DNA from: Alkaliphilus metalliredigens QYMF
GTDB taxonomy: Bacteria; Bacillota; Clostridia; Peptostreptococcales; Natronincolaceae
Length of the DNA: 64,000 nt
Assembly: GCF_000016985.1 (NCBI RefSeq)
Contig: NC_009633.1
Span: 4,693,539 to 4,757,538, forward strand
Reading direction: 5' to 3'
The notes below the pieces were generated by a model. The model ran no database searches. It had not been told where the DNA came from and was given only the letters and a program-made list of their open reading frames with translations. This document shows positions 26,481-35,466 of this stretch, in pieces; within the stretch, counting starts at the first letter, position 1; each line of letters starts with the position of its first letter. Made by a program: the position numbers and the translations under genes.

Positions 26481-26520
26481 AAAAAAAGAAGTGAAAATCA
26501 AAAGATTTCCGCTTCTTTTT
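26481..26520 (-). terminator. Terminator hairpin after the SLH protein gene
   Basis: The stem AAAAAGAAG/CTTCTTTTT extends inward through TG-AAATC/GATTT-CG with a G-T pair and one mismatch (26483-26520). T-run on both strands. Confidence 0.75.
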
Positions 26521-26552
26521 ACACATTACATATTCATTTTATCTTGGGTTGA

Positions 26553-28850
26553 CTATCTTACTGAATTCCCCATTACTTCCATTGTACGATAAATCCCAAC
26601 AGATACTTGTGCTATATCCACCTCGTCTTTAGGTCCGTAGGTTGTACCTCCACCCTTAAGTATTTCTAATCCATAGGCTATTGCCACATGTCCAAATCGA
26701 TCCTGTGAGATCTCCATCACATCGATAAATGGCAAAGTATAAATCCCCTCTATTTGAGCTACTTTTTCAAGCTTTGCCATGTTCACTAACATTGCTGCCA
26801 GTTCCTCTCTAGTAATGAATTCATCTCCATTTAGAGGCTTCGCTTCATTCTTAATTAAGCCATGAAATACTGCTGATTGAATATCTCTGTAATTAAAATC
26901 ACTTTTGCTAATATCTGTGAACTTAAGGGGTTCTTCTTCTCCCCAATAGTGACCTTGTCCTCTAGCATTGACCATCATTTTAAGGACTTCATTTCGAGTC
27001 ATCTTATCTTCTAAATCTTTCTCCTTTAAATCCAAGGCACCTGTCTCAACCATAATTCTTAATTCTCTTTCAGCCCAATGTCCTTTAATCATTTCAAGAG
27101 AATGGGACACACCTTCTTTTACTTGGTCCATTGCTTGCCCCTGCCAATTTAAAAATTGTCCTGTTTTCCCATCTATATAGTTAAAGTAAACCGATCCATT
27201 TTTAGGACGATTTATATAAACTAATTTAACTTTCTGAGTTGACTCTTCTCCATCGGCTACAACTGGTATGAAGTTATACCCTAACTGAACCTCTGTTTGT
27301 TCAAGGAATCGTACCTTCATTTCTTCTTCATCCATCACATCAGTTACCTTAGGAAAAGTCGCTTCCTGCCAATTAACATACATATTTTCTAGATTTCCTG
27401 TGGCACCATTAAACTCTACACTGATATGATTCATATTGACTGGAATACCATTTTCTTTCCTAGAAAAAGTAAAGTGATATCTCTCATCTTGCATTCTTTG
27501 ACCATTGTAATAGTGATGGCTCTCATAGTAGGTTTGTTCTGTTTCTGAATTTCTCAATTTATCAGGATGTATGTCTATGAGTATATCCACCGCCCTATGA
27601 TAAGCTTCCTCCCATGTTACTTCTGGTTCAAATCCCTCATCCTGACTTCCCAAACCTTCCTGCATTCTAAAGTTATAGTAATGAATATGAGCCACTTCCC
27701 CTGTCAATGCATCAAAGGCCATGCTTCCTTGGGCCATGTTTTGGTCCCCTAGGCCAAAGCCCACTTCCCATAGCTTTCTTTCTCCACTTCCCATTCCACC
27801 ACTAGACGCATAATTGGTACTAATGAGCTTAGTTTCTTCATCATAAATTTTGTTTAACGTTTCCTTGGCCAATTGATTTGCCTCTTCCCTAGTCATTTCC
27901 TTTTCACGGGAAGGTTTAACCGCCACGGATCGATTGAGTCGATTCCTTTGCTCCTCAGTCATATTGACTTTCTTTACTTCTTCTCTGCCCATTTGTGATA
28001 AATCGATGCTTTTTCCAGTGTGGGCATCCACCATGCTCCCTGCTTCATAGCTAGGGGAGTAGGCTAGCTTTATTTCCTGTAGCGATTGTTCATAGGGGTT
28101 CCTTTCATCTCTAACGGGGATATAATTTAAATTGAGCTTCAAATTATTTTTCAATACTTCCCCGGCTTCTTCCTTTGAAACGACACTTCCTTTCTTGGGA
28201 AGTTCCTCATCACTCCAGTTATAGGAGTAGGAGTTAATTTCTCCAGTACCACTGCTAATGCCTACAGTGATACCATCATTGAGAACATAAACTCCCTCTT
28301 GCTGTCTCCGATAAAAAAATCGGTGCTCAGTGGGTCTAAGTCCAGTATTCTGCTGATAATATATGTGATCATCCGAGGGATTGATATCTAATTGAGGTAG
28401 AAGTTCCCCATGCTTTTCTCTTAAAAACATCTCTGCCAGCTGTTGTGCTTCTTCCCTTGTGTACTTACTGACTTGATTGTCTTCACTGTGATTATATTCA
28501 TATTTATTGACGGATATGAGCTTTCCTGTTTTTGCATTGATGGTCATGTCTATATTTAGACCTCCATCCCGCTGGTTACGATATAAGTGCAAGTTCCATA
28601 TATGTTCACCAGCCCCGCCCCAATTTTCTCGGTATTCTAGTCTAATTTGATTTTCTTCATCTACTTCAATGTTGAAAAATTCCCTCAAATATTTTTCAGT
28701 CATTTCCCTAGCGACTTCCTCAGTTAGTTTGTCTTCCCCAACCTCCAAAGCTATCTCAGCCGGCACCTGTTGATCTGCAAAGACCACCCCCCCACTGGTA
28801 AAAATGATTCCTGCAATTAGTACACCGCTTAACGCTTTTTTAACCTTCAT
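26553..28850 (-). CDS. Exported YcdB/YcdC-repeat protein with S-layer homology domains
   Basis: This 765-residue secreted protein has a clear signal peptide (MKVKKALSGVLIAGIIFTSGGVVFA, cleavage near 25-26). Two large YcdB/YcdC-PepSY-like units follow (about 30-300 and 320-590), each with alternating EEAxxxAxxxL helices and strands. The C-terminal 175 residues carry three SLH-type modules (HWAERELRIMVETGAL, YRDIQSAVFHGLI, FGHVAIAYGLEILKG), which bind secondary cell-wall polymers. PepSY-type domains often inhibit proteases. I infer a wall-anchored protein of the envelope or spore stage; function unknown. AGGAGTG precedes the ATG. Confidence 0.85.
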   Translation of the reverse strand: MKVKKALSGVLIAGIIFTSGGVVFADQQVPAEIALEVGEDKLTEEVAREMTEKYLREFFNIEVDEENQIRLEYRENWGGAGEHIWNLHLYRNQRDGGLNIDMTINAKTGKLISVNKYEYNHSEDNQVSKYTREEAQQLAEMFLREKHGELLPQLDINPSDDHIYYQQNTGLRPTEHRFFYRRQQEGVYVLNDGITVGISSGTGEINSYSYNWSDEELPKKGSVVSKEEAGEVLKNNLKLNLNYIPVRDERNPYEQSLQEIKLAYSPSYEAGSMVDAHTGKSIDLSQMGREEVKKVNMTEEQRNRLNRSVAVKPSREKEMTREEANQLAKETLNKIYDEETKLISTNYASSGGMGSGERKLWEVGFGLGDQNMAQGSMAFDALTGEVAHIHYYNFRMQEGLGSQDEGFEPEVTWEEAYHRAVDILIDIHPDKLRNSETEQTYYESHHYYNGQRMQDERYHFTFSRKENGIPVNMNHISVEFNGATGNLENMYVNWQEATFPKVTDVMDEEEMKVRFLEQTEVQLGYNFIPVVADGEESTQKVKLVYINRPKNGSVYFNYIDGKTGQFLNWQGQAMDQVKEGVSHSLEMIKGHWAERELRIMVETGALDLKEKDLEDKMTRNEVLKMMVNARGQGHYWGEEEPLKFTDISKSDFNYRDIQSAVFHGLIKNEAKPLNGDEFITREELAAMLVNMAKLEKVAQIEGIYTLPFIDVMEISQDRFGHVAIAYGLEILKGGGTTYGPKDEVDIAQVSVGIYRTMEVMGNSVR

Positions 28851-28960
28851 TTAATCACTCCTATTCTTTTTTTACCCACTACCTTATATATTCCATTGAA
28901 TTTGAGTTGATACATGTAAATAAAAAATGTAAAGCAGTTGTAATAATGTAAATTATAACC

Positions 28961-28999
28961 TCAAATGGTAGGATAATCTAAGATCATCCTACCATTTGA
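28961..28999 (-). terminator. Long hairpin at the end of the arginine deiminase operon
   Basis: TCAAATGGTAGGAT and ATCCTACCATTTGA (28961-28974 and 28986-28999) form a perfect 14-bp stem with an 11-nt loop, 34 bp beyond arcC. It lacks a T-run, so it may protect the mRNA end or act as a weak terminator. Confidence 0.6.
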
Positions 29000-29032
29000 T
29001 ATCTTTAATTATCCTCAAAATACCTTTACATA

Positions 29033-29995
29033 TTAAGACTTTAGAACTGTGCCTGTTTTTCCTTGAATCCCTTCCTTTGCCTTCTCTAGAGAAGTAATCA
29101 AGGCTTTCCTGCCAGGTTTAGACTGTACAAATTTCAAGGCTGCCTTTACTTTAGGTAGCATAGATCCTGGGGCAAAATGTCCTTCTTCAATATACTGCAG
29201 GGCCTCTTCTATTGTGATTTCATCTAAGTCTCTTTGCTCTGGTGTGTTAAAGTGAATGGCCACCTTTTCCACCGCCGTTAAAATAATTAAATAATCTGCA
29301 TCTAAAATCTCAGCAATCTTTCCCGATGCAAAATCCTTATCAATGACAGCTGGAACGCCCTCAAGCCTTCCGTGTCCACGATCCACAACAGGAATTCCGC
29401 CACCCCCTACGGTGATGACAATATGCCCCGCATCCACTAATGTGCGCACCAAGGGTGCCTCCACCACATCCACTGGTTCCGGAGAGGCCACAACACGCCT
29501 CCACCCTCGTCCCGCATCCTCTTTCATGGTATAACCCTTTTCATTCATTAATTCCACTGCCTCTTCCTCGGTAAAAAAGGAGCCTACGGGCTTCGTGGGA
29601 TTTTGGAATCCTGGATCCTTCTCATCCACCACTACCTGTGTCACTAAGGCAGCTATACTTTTATTAATTTGTCTTTTGAACAGTTCTTCACGAATAGCCT
29701 GCTGCAAGTGATATCCTATATATCCTTGACTCATGGCACCACACTCAGGAAAAGGCATGATTGGTAAGTTAGGATTTCCTTGACTGGCTCCTTCATAGGT
29801 GGCAATCAATTGTCCCACCTGGGGTCCATTGCCATGGGCAATAATTACTTCATGTCCCTCTTGGATCAAGTCAACAATCGGCTTAGCTGTTTGTTTAGCC
29901 GTTACAAGCTGAGATTCTGCCCGGGTATCCTTAGGATCTGCCTGTAATGCATTTCCCCCCAGTGCTAAAACAATTCGATTCTTTTTATGTCCCAA
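29033..29995 (-). CDS. arcC: Carbamate kinase
   Basis: This 320-residue enzyme makes ATP from carbamoyl phosphate and ADP in the last step of the arginine deiminase pathway. The start MGHKKNRIVLALGGNAL, the IAHGNGPQVG loop, ITVGGGGIPVV and the end LKAALKFVQSKPGRKALITSLE are family hallmarks. The TTG at 29995 is chosen since CAGGAGG lies 7 nt upstream; an ATG 14 codons earlier has no site and adds non-homologous residues. It follows argF by 92 bp. Confidence 0.95.
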   Translation of the reverse strand: MGHKKNRIVLALGGNALQADPKDTRAESQLVTAKQTAKPIVDLIQEGHEVIIAHGNGPQVGQLIATYEGASQGNPNLPIMPFPECGAMSQGYIGYHLQQAIREELFKRQINKSIAALVTQVVVDEKDPGFQNPTKPVGSFFTEEEAVELMNEKGYTMKEDAGRGWRRVVASPEPVDVVEAPLVRTLVDAGHIVITVGGGGIPVVDRGHGRLEGVPAVIDKDFASGKIAEILDADYLIILTAVEKVAIHFNTPEQRDLDEITIEEALQYIEEGHFAPGSMLPKVKAALKFVQSKPGRKALITSLEKAKEGIQGKTGTVLKS

Positions 29996-30087
29996 AGTCA
30001 GCCCTCCTGTCCTTTGCTTATTTATTATACTGAACATAACACATTACTAAAATCACCCTTTCCCAACCTTTAAAATGAATTGTTCTC

Positions 30088-31080
30088 TTATAGTGTGGCC
30101 ACCATTATCGCTTTAATGGTATGTAGACGATTTTCAGCTTCATCAAATACAACAGAGTGTCTGCTTCTAAAAACTTCGTCCGTTACTTCCATTGATTTTA
30201 ATCCAAATTTTTCATGAATTTCCTTACCTACCGTTGTCTCTAGATCATGAAATGCTGGCAAGCAATGCATGAAGATCATATCTGGGTTTCCTGTCGCTTT
30301 AATCATATCCATGTTCACTTGGTAAGGTAAAAGCTGCTTAATTCTGACTTCGAATTGGTCTTCTTCACCCATGGACACCCATACATCTGTATAAATCACA
30401 TCTGCATCCTTCACTCCTTCTGCCACATCGTCTGTCAATGTAATTTCCCCACCAGTTTCTGCTGCAACCGCTCTCATTTCTTCTACTAATTCTCCCTTGG
30501 GTAATAACTCTTTTGGTGCCACAGCTCTGAAGTCCATCCCCATCTTTGCTGCACCAATCATTAGTGAATTCCCCATGTTATTTCTAGCATCACCTACGTA
30601 GGCAAACTTTACTTTATTAAGAGGCTTATCAATATGTTCCATTATGGTTAAAAAGTCTGCTAAAATTTGTGTGGGATGATATAAATCTGTTAATCCATTC
30701 CATACAGGGATCCCTGCATGTGCTGCTAAGGTTTCCACGGTCTCTTGTTTAAAACCTCTAAATTCCATGCCATCATAAAAACGCCCTAATACTTTAGCTG
30801 TGTCCTCTATAGATTCTTTCTTTCCTATTTGTGAGTCATTAGATCCTAGGAAGGTGACATGGGCTCCTTCATCAAGTGCAGCCACTTCAAAGGCACATCG
30901 TGTCCTAGTAGATGCCTTTTCAAACAGTAGAACGATATTTTTCCCCAATAAGGACTCACCCTTAACTCCCATACGTTTCTTTGCCTTTAAATCCCGTGAC
31001 AGATCTAAAAGATGTTGAATTTCCTGTGACGTAAAATCTTTTAATGTTAGAAAGCTTCTTCCCTTTAAATTGACTGGCAT
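30088..31080 (-). CDS. argF: Ornithine carbamoyltransferase (catabolic context)
   Basis: This 330-residue transferase has the carbamoyl-phosphate motif EKASTRTRC (Ser57-Arg61) and the ornithine-binding HCLPAFHD loop. Between arcA and arcC it converts citrulline and phosphate to ornithine and carbamoyl phosphate, the reverse of the biosynthetic direction. GAGGAGG precedes the ATG. It could also be named arcB. Same strand and tight spacing make one operon. Confidence 0.96.
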   Translation of the reverse strand: MPVNLKGRSFLTLKDFTSQEIQHLLDLSRDLKAKKRMGVKGESLLGKNIVLLFEKASTRTRCAFEVAALDEGAHVTFLGSNDSQIGKKESIEDTAKVLGRFYDGMEFRGFKQETVETLAAHAGIPVWNGLTDLYHPTQILADFLTIMEHIDKPLNKVKFAYVGDARNNMGNSLMIGAAKMGMDFRAVAPKELLPKGELVEEMRAVAAETGGEITLTDDVAEGVKDADVIYTDVWVSMGEEDQFEVRIKQLLPYQVNMDMIKATGNPDMIFMHCLPAFHDLETTVGKEIHEKFGLKSMEVTDEVFRSRHSVVFDEAENRLHTIKAIMVATL

Positions 31081-31138
31081 TTGTAAAACCTCCTCAGTTT
31101 GATTTAAATGATTCCTTGTCTTTCTATGGCAACAATCT

Positions 31139-32362
31139 CTATAATTCTTCCCTTAAAAGGGGCATTGACATACATCTTGGGCCTCCTCGGCCTCTCACTA
31201 GTTCAGAACCTTCAATTTCAATGACTTCAATCCCATGCTTTCTTAATGTGTCATTGGTGGCTTCATTTCGATTATATGTAATCACTGTCCCTGGTGCAAT
31301 GGCCAATGTGTTGGTACTGTCATTCCACTGTTCCCTAGCGGCAGTAATCTCATCTCCACCACCACTTTGAATTAATTGTACCGCCGGTAAGTGTAGCACT
31401 TCCATCAAGGCTTTTTCTAAGCTCTCTTTAGGTGTTACCTTAGGTGTGGTGACTCCTTGGGTTAACTCATATACTCTGACTGCATTTTCAACCCCTGGAT
31501 AGATGGTAAATTTATCATGATCTACCATGGTGAAAACCGTATCCAAGTGCATATAAGCCCGCGTGAAAGGAATTTGAATCACCAACACCTTCTTAACTTT
31601 ACCCTTTGCAAAGAGTCTTTGTGCTAAAATTTCAATTCCCCGTGCAGTGGTTCTTTCACTGCATCCAAGGGCCACTACTTCATCACTGAGCACTAGAATG
31701 TCCCCTCCCTCCATGGGATAATGTTCTTGATAGTCATACCATAGGGATGTTCCTTTTTCCTTAAATAAAGGGTGGTGTCGGTATATATAGGACAGGAACA
31801 TTGTCTCTCGATCTCTAGCTGGGGTTTTCATTTTATTAACAGATAATCCTTGTCCGATCACAGCCCCAGGGTCCCGGGTAAAGTATAGATTAGGCAGGGG
31901 ATTAATATAGAAAGGATAATCATATTTTACATAATCCACTAAATGAAATTCTCGTTCCATCTTAGGAAAATCTTCTTTATGCAAACCCGATATAGCAATT
32001 TCCACAATCGACTCTGGTCTTTCTCCTTGCAAATACTCAATGATGATTTTTTCTAACTCAATATTGCCTACATGGGAGTTTTTGATTACGTCAACCACAA
32101 ACTGATTTTTAATATGTTCATCTCTTAACACATCTGCCAATAGTGTTTCATAATAATAAATTTTGCTCCCTCTTGCTTTCATGACCTTTGCAAAATCGTC
32201 ATGCTCTTCTTGCATTCTTTTCAACCATGGGATGTCATCAAAGAGCAATTCCTCTAAATATCCTGGTGTTAATCTTTCTAACTCCTTTCCTGGTCTGTGT
32301 AGTAGTACTGCCTTTAAGTTTCCAATTTCCGATGTTATATTTAAAAAACCTTTTTCCATCAC
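31139..32362 (-). CDS. arcA: Arginine deiminase
   Basis: This 407-residue cytosolic hydrolase converts arginine to citrulline and ammonia. Diagnostic are [24 protein letters not shown], the [19 protein letters not shown] block, and the C-terminal [13 protein letters not shown] with the catalytic Cys397. It is first in arcA-argF-arcC, with the sigma-A promoter at 32423-32451. The start is a GTG immediately followed by ATG (32362/32359), with GGGAG upstream. Confidence 0.96.
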   Translation of the reverse strand: MMEKGFLNITSEIGNLKAVLLHRPGKELERLTPGYLEELLFDDIPWLKRMQEEHDDFAKVMKARGSKIYYYETLLADVLRDEHIKNQFVVDVIKNSHVGNIELEKIIIEYLQGERPESIVEIAISGLHKEDFPKMEREFHLVDYVKYDYPFYINPLPNLYFTRDPGAVIGQGLSVNKMKTPARDRETMFLSYIYRHHPLFKEKGTSLWYDYQEHYPMEGGDILVLSDEVVALGCSERTTARGIEILAQRLFAKGKVKKVLVIQIPFTRAYMHLDTVFTMVDHDKFTIYPGVENAVRVYELTQGVTTPKVTPKESLEKALMEVLHLPAVQLIQSGGGDEITAAREQWNDSTNTLAIAPGTVITYNRNEATNDTLRKHGIEVIEIEGSELVRGRGGPRCMSMPLLREEL

Positions 32363-32422
32363 GATTCCAACTCCCTTCGTGGTTTTCAGTGATGCTAGAA
32401 TCTTCTAAATTTTTCTAATTTA

Positions 32423-32451
32423 AGTATATCTATTTTATATGCATAAATCAA
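32423..32451 (-). promoter_or_regulatory. Sigma-A promoter of arcA operon
   Basis: On the minus strand TTGATT (32446-32451) and TATACT (32423-32428) are separated by exactly 17 bp, about 60 bp ahead of the arcA start. The spacer is AT-rich and could hold an ArgR site, but I cannot define one. Confidence 0.65.
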
Positions 32452-32490
32452 CCTAGCTTTTGAAGTGCGTTAAGGGGTTTTATGCACAAC

Positions 32491-32520
32491 AAAAAACCAC
32501 CTTGCCTTAGGTGGTTTTTT
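32491..32520. terminator. Bidirectional terminator between veg and arcA
   Basis: AAAAAACCACCT and AGGTGGTTTTTT (32491-32502, 32509-32520), a perfect 12-bp stem with a 6-nt loop and T-runs on both strands, directly after the veg stop. Confidence 0.9.
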
Positions 32521-32521
32521 G

Positions 32522-32788
32522 TTAACTTACTTTTATTATTTGGTTGTCTTTACAAACGGTAATTTCAACAGTTTCTGTCAGAATATCCGAATAACTATAG
32601 GAGACTCTCCTAACGGTGTCAAAGTTCCCATCAATTCTTACAATAAAAATATTTGGGTACGTATTTTCTAAAATGCCTTCTCGAATGGTTGTCTTTTTTC
32701 TACCTTTATTAGCTTTTAGAGTGATTTTTTGCCCTACATATCCTTCAATGTTCATTCTAATATCATTTAACGTGTTCTTCGTTATCAA
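32522..32788 (-). CDS. veg: Veg family protein
   Basis: This 88-residue protein matches the Veg family of Firmicutes: NTLNDIRMNIEGYVGQKITLKANKGRKKTT and the small Sm-like beta-barrel core ending in VRRVSYSYSDILT. Bacillus Veg is 86 residues and affects biofilm matrix expression. The TTG at 32788 is chosen by the AAGGTGATT site and the expected length; a longer reading adds 17 residues that are not family-like. It has its own perfect sigma-A promoter and a terminator, so it is a strong monocistronic unit. Confidence 0.88.
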   Translation of the reverse strand: MITKNTLNDIRMNIEGYVGQKITLKANKGRKKTTIREGILENTYPNIFIVRIDGNFDTVRRVSYSYSDILTETVEITVCKDNQIIKVS

Positions 32789-32810
32789 GCAATCACCTTC
32801 TTTCACTACT

Positions 32811-32850
32811 TTGACATTGTAATTATAACATACCCACAATACAATGTCAA
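32811..32850 (-). promoter_or_regulatory. Consensus sigma-A promoter of veg inside an inverted repeat
   Basis: TTGACA (32845-32850) and TATAAT (32822-32827) on the minus strand are 17 bp apart, a perfect consensus. The same bases form part of a perfect 11-bp inverted repeat, TTGACATTGTA at 32811-32821 and TACAATGTCAA at 32840-32850. The arms cover the -35 box and the transcription start, so a repressor could bind there. Confidence 0.8.
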
Positions 32851-32943
32851 GCAGTAAAGTTTTAATTATATAATTTCAGTCCTCCATTGTCAAATGGTAT
32901 TTTTTCATCTCTTGTGTTTTTTTCATTTCATGATTGCCCTCTT

Positions 32944-34374
32944 TTAGATATGATAACGATAATAGTTTATAATCCCCTCAGCAATGCCCTCAGCAACTTT
33001 CTTTTTAAAAGCCCCATCCATGAGTTTTTTCTCCTCTTCTGGGTTGGATAAATAGGCGACTTCAATATGAATACTGCTGACCTTCAATTCTCTTAACAGA
33101 AAAAAGTCCGCTAACTTTAAGCCTCGATTAACCATTCCCGTCTTAGCCGTCAGCCTTTGTATAATCTCCTTAGCTAGAGATCGCCCTTCATGATCTCCTC
33201 TGTAGTGATAGATTTCTGTTCCTGATATTGCGGGATGACTAAAGTAGTTTTGATGAATGCTAATAAAGAAATGTGGCAGTTTTTCATTGGCTAGATGTGC
33301 CCTTTGGCTAATTGGTAAGTGTTCGTCTGTCCTACGAGTCATATGAATCTCTGCCCCTAGTTTCACCAATAGCTCCCTTAGATACAAAGCAATGTCTAAA
33401 TTAACATCCTCTTCCCGAATTCCTTGGGATCCTACATGACCTTCTCCTTCTTGACCACCGTGGGCAGGATCAATCATAATTATTTTTCCTTTTAAGGGTG
33501 TTTTTATACATGGATTTATAAATTTTTTTATTGTCACACCCGTATAATAGTATTCAAGTATTTCATTACATCTTTTACCACTCTTAGCCATTTCGTGTGC
33601 TCCATATTGACAAAGTCCTAGACCATCCCCCTTACCCACGGTGAAAAATCGAATGATCTGGGGTTTCCAAGTAAATCGAGTACTGTGTAGATCCAACAAG
33701 TCCATTAATTCTTTTCCTCTAAATACTTTTCCTCCTATCGTAATCTCTTTCACTCTTCCTGTTTCATCACGATAAACATCCTGGAATATTTTCTCAATAC
33801 ACACACTACGCTGTATTTCATCTTTGGGAAATTCAACTCCTAGCTTTGATTCGATTTCTTCAAGAGGCACATCCTCATATTGCCAATTATAATGGCTCTC
33901 TCCACAGGATTTACACAACACCCGCCGTAGGTATTGCACAACATTGCCATCCACATTTTCGCTATTCTCCGTTGCGCCACCACAGACGAAGTGATACCTT
34001 GCATCTATGGGGCGATTATTATATAAAATAATCTGTCTTTCTGTTTCTTGTGTGGCAGTTTCTAATCGTTGTTTATTGCATTCAAATGCGTCTCCCCATT
34101 GCAGTCGGTACTCTTCCAATTCCATTAGGTCTGGGTACTTCTCTAGGCTTAATGTGAGTTCAGCTTGTTTTCTAGGGCCACCATTCAGATTCATCATGCG
34201 AACAATTTTTGTTCGCATGATAATACTCTGTGCCTTTAAGGCTTCTATATGAAATGAAGGAGGTACACTCCAAGCGACAAACATTTGAACAAGTTCTTCT
34301 AAGGATTGCACAACCCGCTTTTGATTTAGGGGGTCATCTATATTTATATTTATTTGATTCCATTCCTCATTCAA
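32944..34374 (-). CDS. SpoIID-type lytic transglycosylase fused to an N-acetylmuramoyl-L-alanine amidase
   Basis: This 476-residue protein joins two peptidoglycan hydrolases. Residues about 20-290 are a SpoIID/LytB domain with catalytic-type Glu44 (FHIEALKAQS), Cys154/Cys157 of a likely zinc site, and GKGDGLGLCQYGAHEMA (248-264). Residues about 297-475 are an amidase_3 domain with zinc ligands His305 (DPAHGG), Glu321 or Glu322 and His374 (SIHQN) and catalytic Glu438 (HIEVAYLSN). Oddly, no signal peptide or membrane segment precedes the SpoIID domain, unlike SpoIID and SpoIIP of engulfment. AAGGGAG precedes the ATG. A sporulation role (mother-cell lysis or cortex) is inferred. Confidence 0.88.
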   Translation of the reverse strand: MNEEWNQININIDDPLNQKRVVQSLEELVQMFVAWSVPPSFHIEALKAQSIIMRTKIVRMMNLNGGPRKQAELTLSLEKYPDLMELEEYRLQWGDAFECNKQRLETATQETERQIILYNNRPIDARYHFVCGGATENSENVDGNVVQYLRRVLCKSCGESHYNWQYEDVPLEEIESKLGVEFPKDEIQRSVCIEKIFQDVYRDETGRVKEITIGGKVFRGKELMDLLDLHSTRFTWKPQIIRFFTVGKGDGLGLCQYGAHEMAKSGKRCNEILEYYYTGVTIKKFINPCIKTPLKGKIIMIDPAHGGQEGEGHVGSQGIREEDVNLDIALYLRELLVKLGAEIHMTRRTDEHLPISQRAHLANEKLPHFFISIHQNYFSHPAISGTEIYHYRGDHEGRSLAKEIIQRLTAKTGMVNRGLKLADFFLLRELKVSSIHIEVAYLSNPEEEKKLMDGAFKKKVAEGIAEGIINYYRYHI

Positions 34375-34503
34375 CTCCCTTACCTCCCTATTCTTTTGAA
34401 TTACTGAAGCAAATGTACTATATTATATGATTTTTCATATCTCTTTGTGCATTTTTCCAATATTGCATCAATAGAATTATAGGTGATATGTCAAAATAGT
34501 TAA

Positions 34504-34536
34504 TAAAAAAAACCCTAGAGAGCATTTCCCTAAGGT
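34504..34536 (-). terminator. Rho-independent terminator after the marR gene
   Basis: ACCCTAG (34512-34518) and CTAAGGT (34530-34536), with one G-T pair, form a 7-bp stem followed on the minus strand by TTTTTTTT. Confidence 0.75.
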
Positions 34537-34558
34537 CTTACACTAAATCTATATTGGC

Positions 34559-34996
34559 TCACTTTTCTTTAAAAACGTTTATGAGTATTTCTAAGGCCTT
34601 AAAAATCTCTTTTTGCTTGTCTTCGTTTACCCCTTGGAGTGTGCTCACCATTGATTGAAGTAAACTTAACTCTACTGTACCCACTTGTACCTTTCCCTTT
34701 TCTGATAATTGTACATAAACATTTCTACGATCCTCTAGGCATCCTCTTCGCTCAACATAACCTTCTTCTACTAGTTTGTTGAGCATGGAGGTCATTGTGC
34801 CCTTACTCACCTCCATTGCTTCACTTAAGGATGACATGTTACACACCTGCAAGCGATTCAATAAAAATAATACTTTGTATTGAGCTAATGTAAAGGAGTC
34901 GTCCAGGGCAGCATTTTTATATTGGTACTTCATCCAACGACTAAAGTATAGGAAAAAATCCTGTAATCTGTCAGCAATCTTTTCTTCTAGCAACAA
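34559..34996 (-). CDS. MarR-family transcriptional regulator
   Basis: This 145-residue winged-helix protein has the typical MarR core (SLSEAMEVSKGTMTSMLNKLVEEGYVERRGCLEDRRNVYVQLSEKG, about 56-100): recognition helix then wing with the conserved DxRxxxVxLTxxG. It starts with TTG behind AGAAGGAGAGAAAGG, leaving a longish spacing. It is monocistronic with its own terminator. The ligand and target are unknown; no efflux gene is adjacent. Confidence 0.9.
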   Translation of the reverse strand: MLLEEKIADRLQDFFLYFSRWMKYQYKNAALDDSFTLAQYKVLFLLNRLQVCNMSSLSEAMEVSKGTMTSMLNKLVEEGYVERRGCLEDRRNVYVQLSEKGKVQVGTVELSLLQSMVSTLQGVNEDKQKEIFKALEILINVFKEK

Positions 34997-35182
34997 AATC
35001 GACCTACCTTTCTCTCCTTCTTATTATATAATTAATATACATTTCATTTCAATTAAAATTAATTTTTTCATGAAAATATTCTATTGTCAAACCATTCGGT
35101 TTTCGTTATAATAATAGTATCATAAAATATACAATTTTAAAAATATACCAATATATCCTGATATGAAGGGAGCAGATATTTG

Positions 35183-35347
35183 ATGACCTGTCCAATTTGC
35201 GGCAATGAGCATACAGGAAAACTTAGTAAATCTAGGTACTTCTGTAGTAACTGCTTTGTGGAGATTTTTTATACTCGGAAGTCCCAATTACAGCTTTTTC
35301 AAATTCTAGAAGATGGCACTACCTGTGCAATCCCCACAGAAGCGTAA
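35183..35347 (+). CDS. 54-residue zinc-ribbon protein
   Basis: A short but convincing gene: GAAGGGAG lies 10 nt before ATG, and the product has two CxxC pairs, Cys3/Cys6 (MTCPICGNEH) and Cys21/Cys24 (YFCSNCFVE), spaced as in treble-clef or ribbon zinc sites, then a coil-prone C-terminal half. A terminator follows 54 bp later. A TTG one codon earlier is an alternative start. I do not recognise the family; similar mini zinc ribbons are scattered through Clostridia. Coding status is supported by the Shine-Dalgarno and the paired cysteines, not by homology. Confidence 0.68.
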   Translation: MTCPICGNEHTGKLSKSRYFCSNCFVEIFYTRKSQLQLFQILEDGTTCAIPTEA

Positions 35348-35400
35348 CCTTCCTTGTTCTATCATAAGGGGGGTTATTTTTTATACACTTTTACAAACCA

Positions 35401-35436
35401 AAAAATTCCACGCTAGCATAGTAGCGTGGAATTTTT
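35401..35436. terminator. Bidirectional terminator between zinc-ribbon and HesB genes
   Basis: AAAAATTCCACGCTA (35401-35415) and TAGCGTGGAATTTTT (35422-35436), a perfect 15-bp stem with a 6-nt loop and T/A runs serving both convergent genes. Confidence 0.9.
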
Positions 35437-35466
35437 TTATAACTCAAAGGAATTCACTTGTCATGT

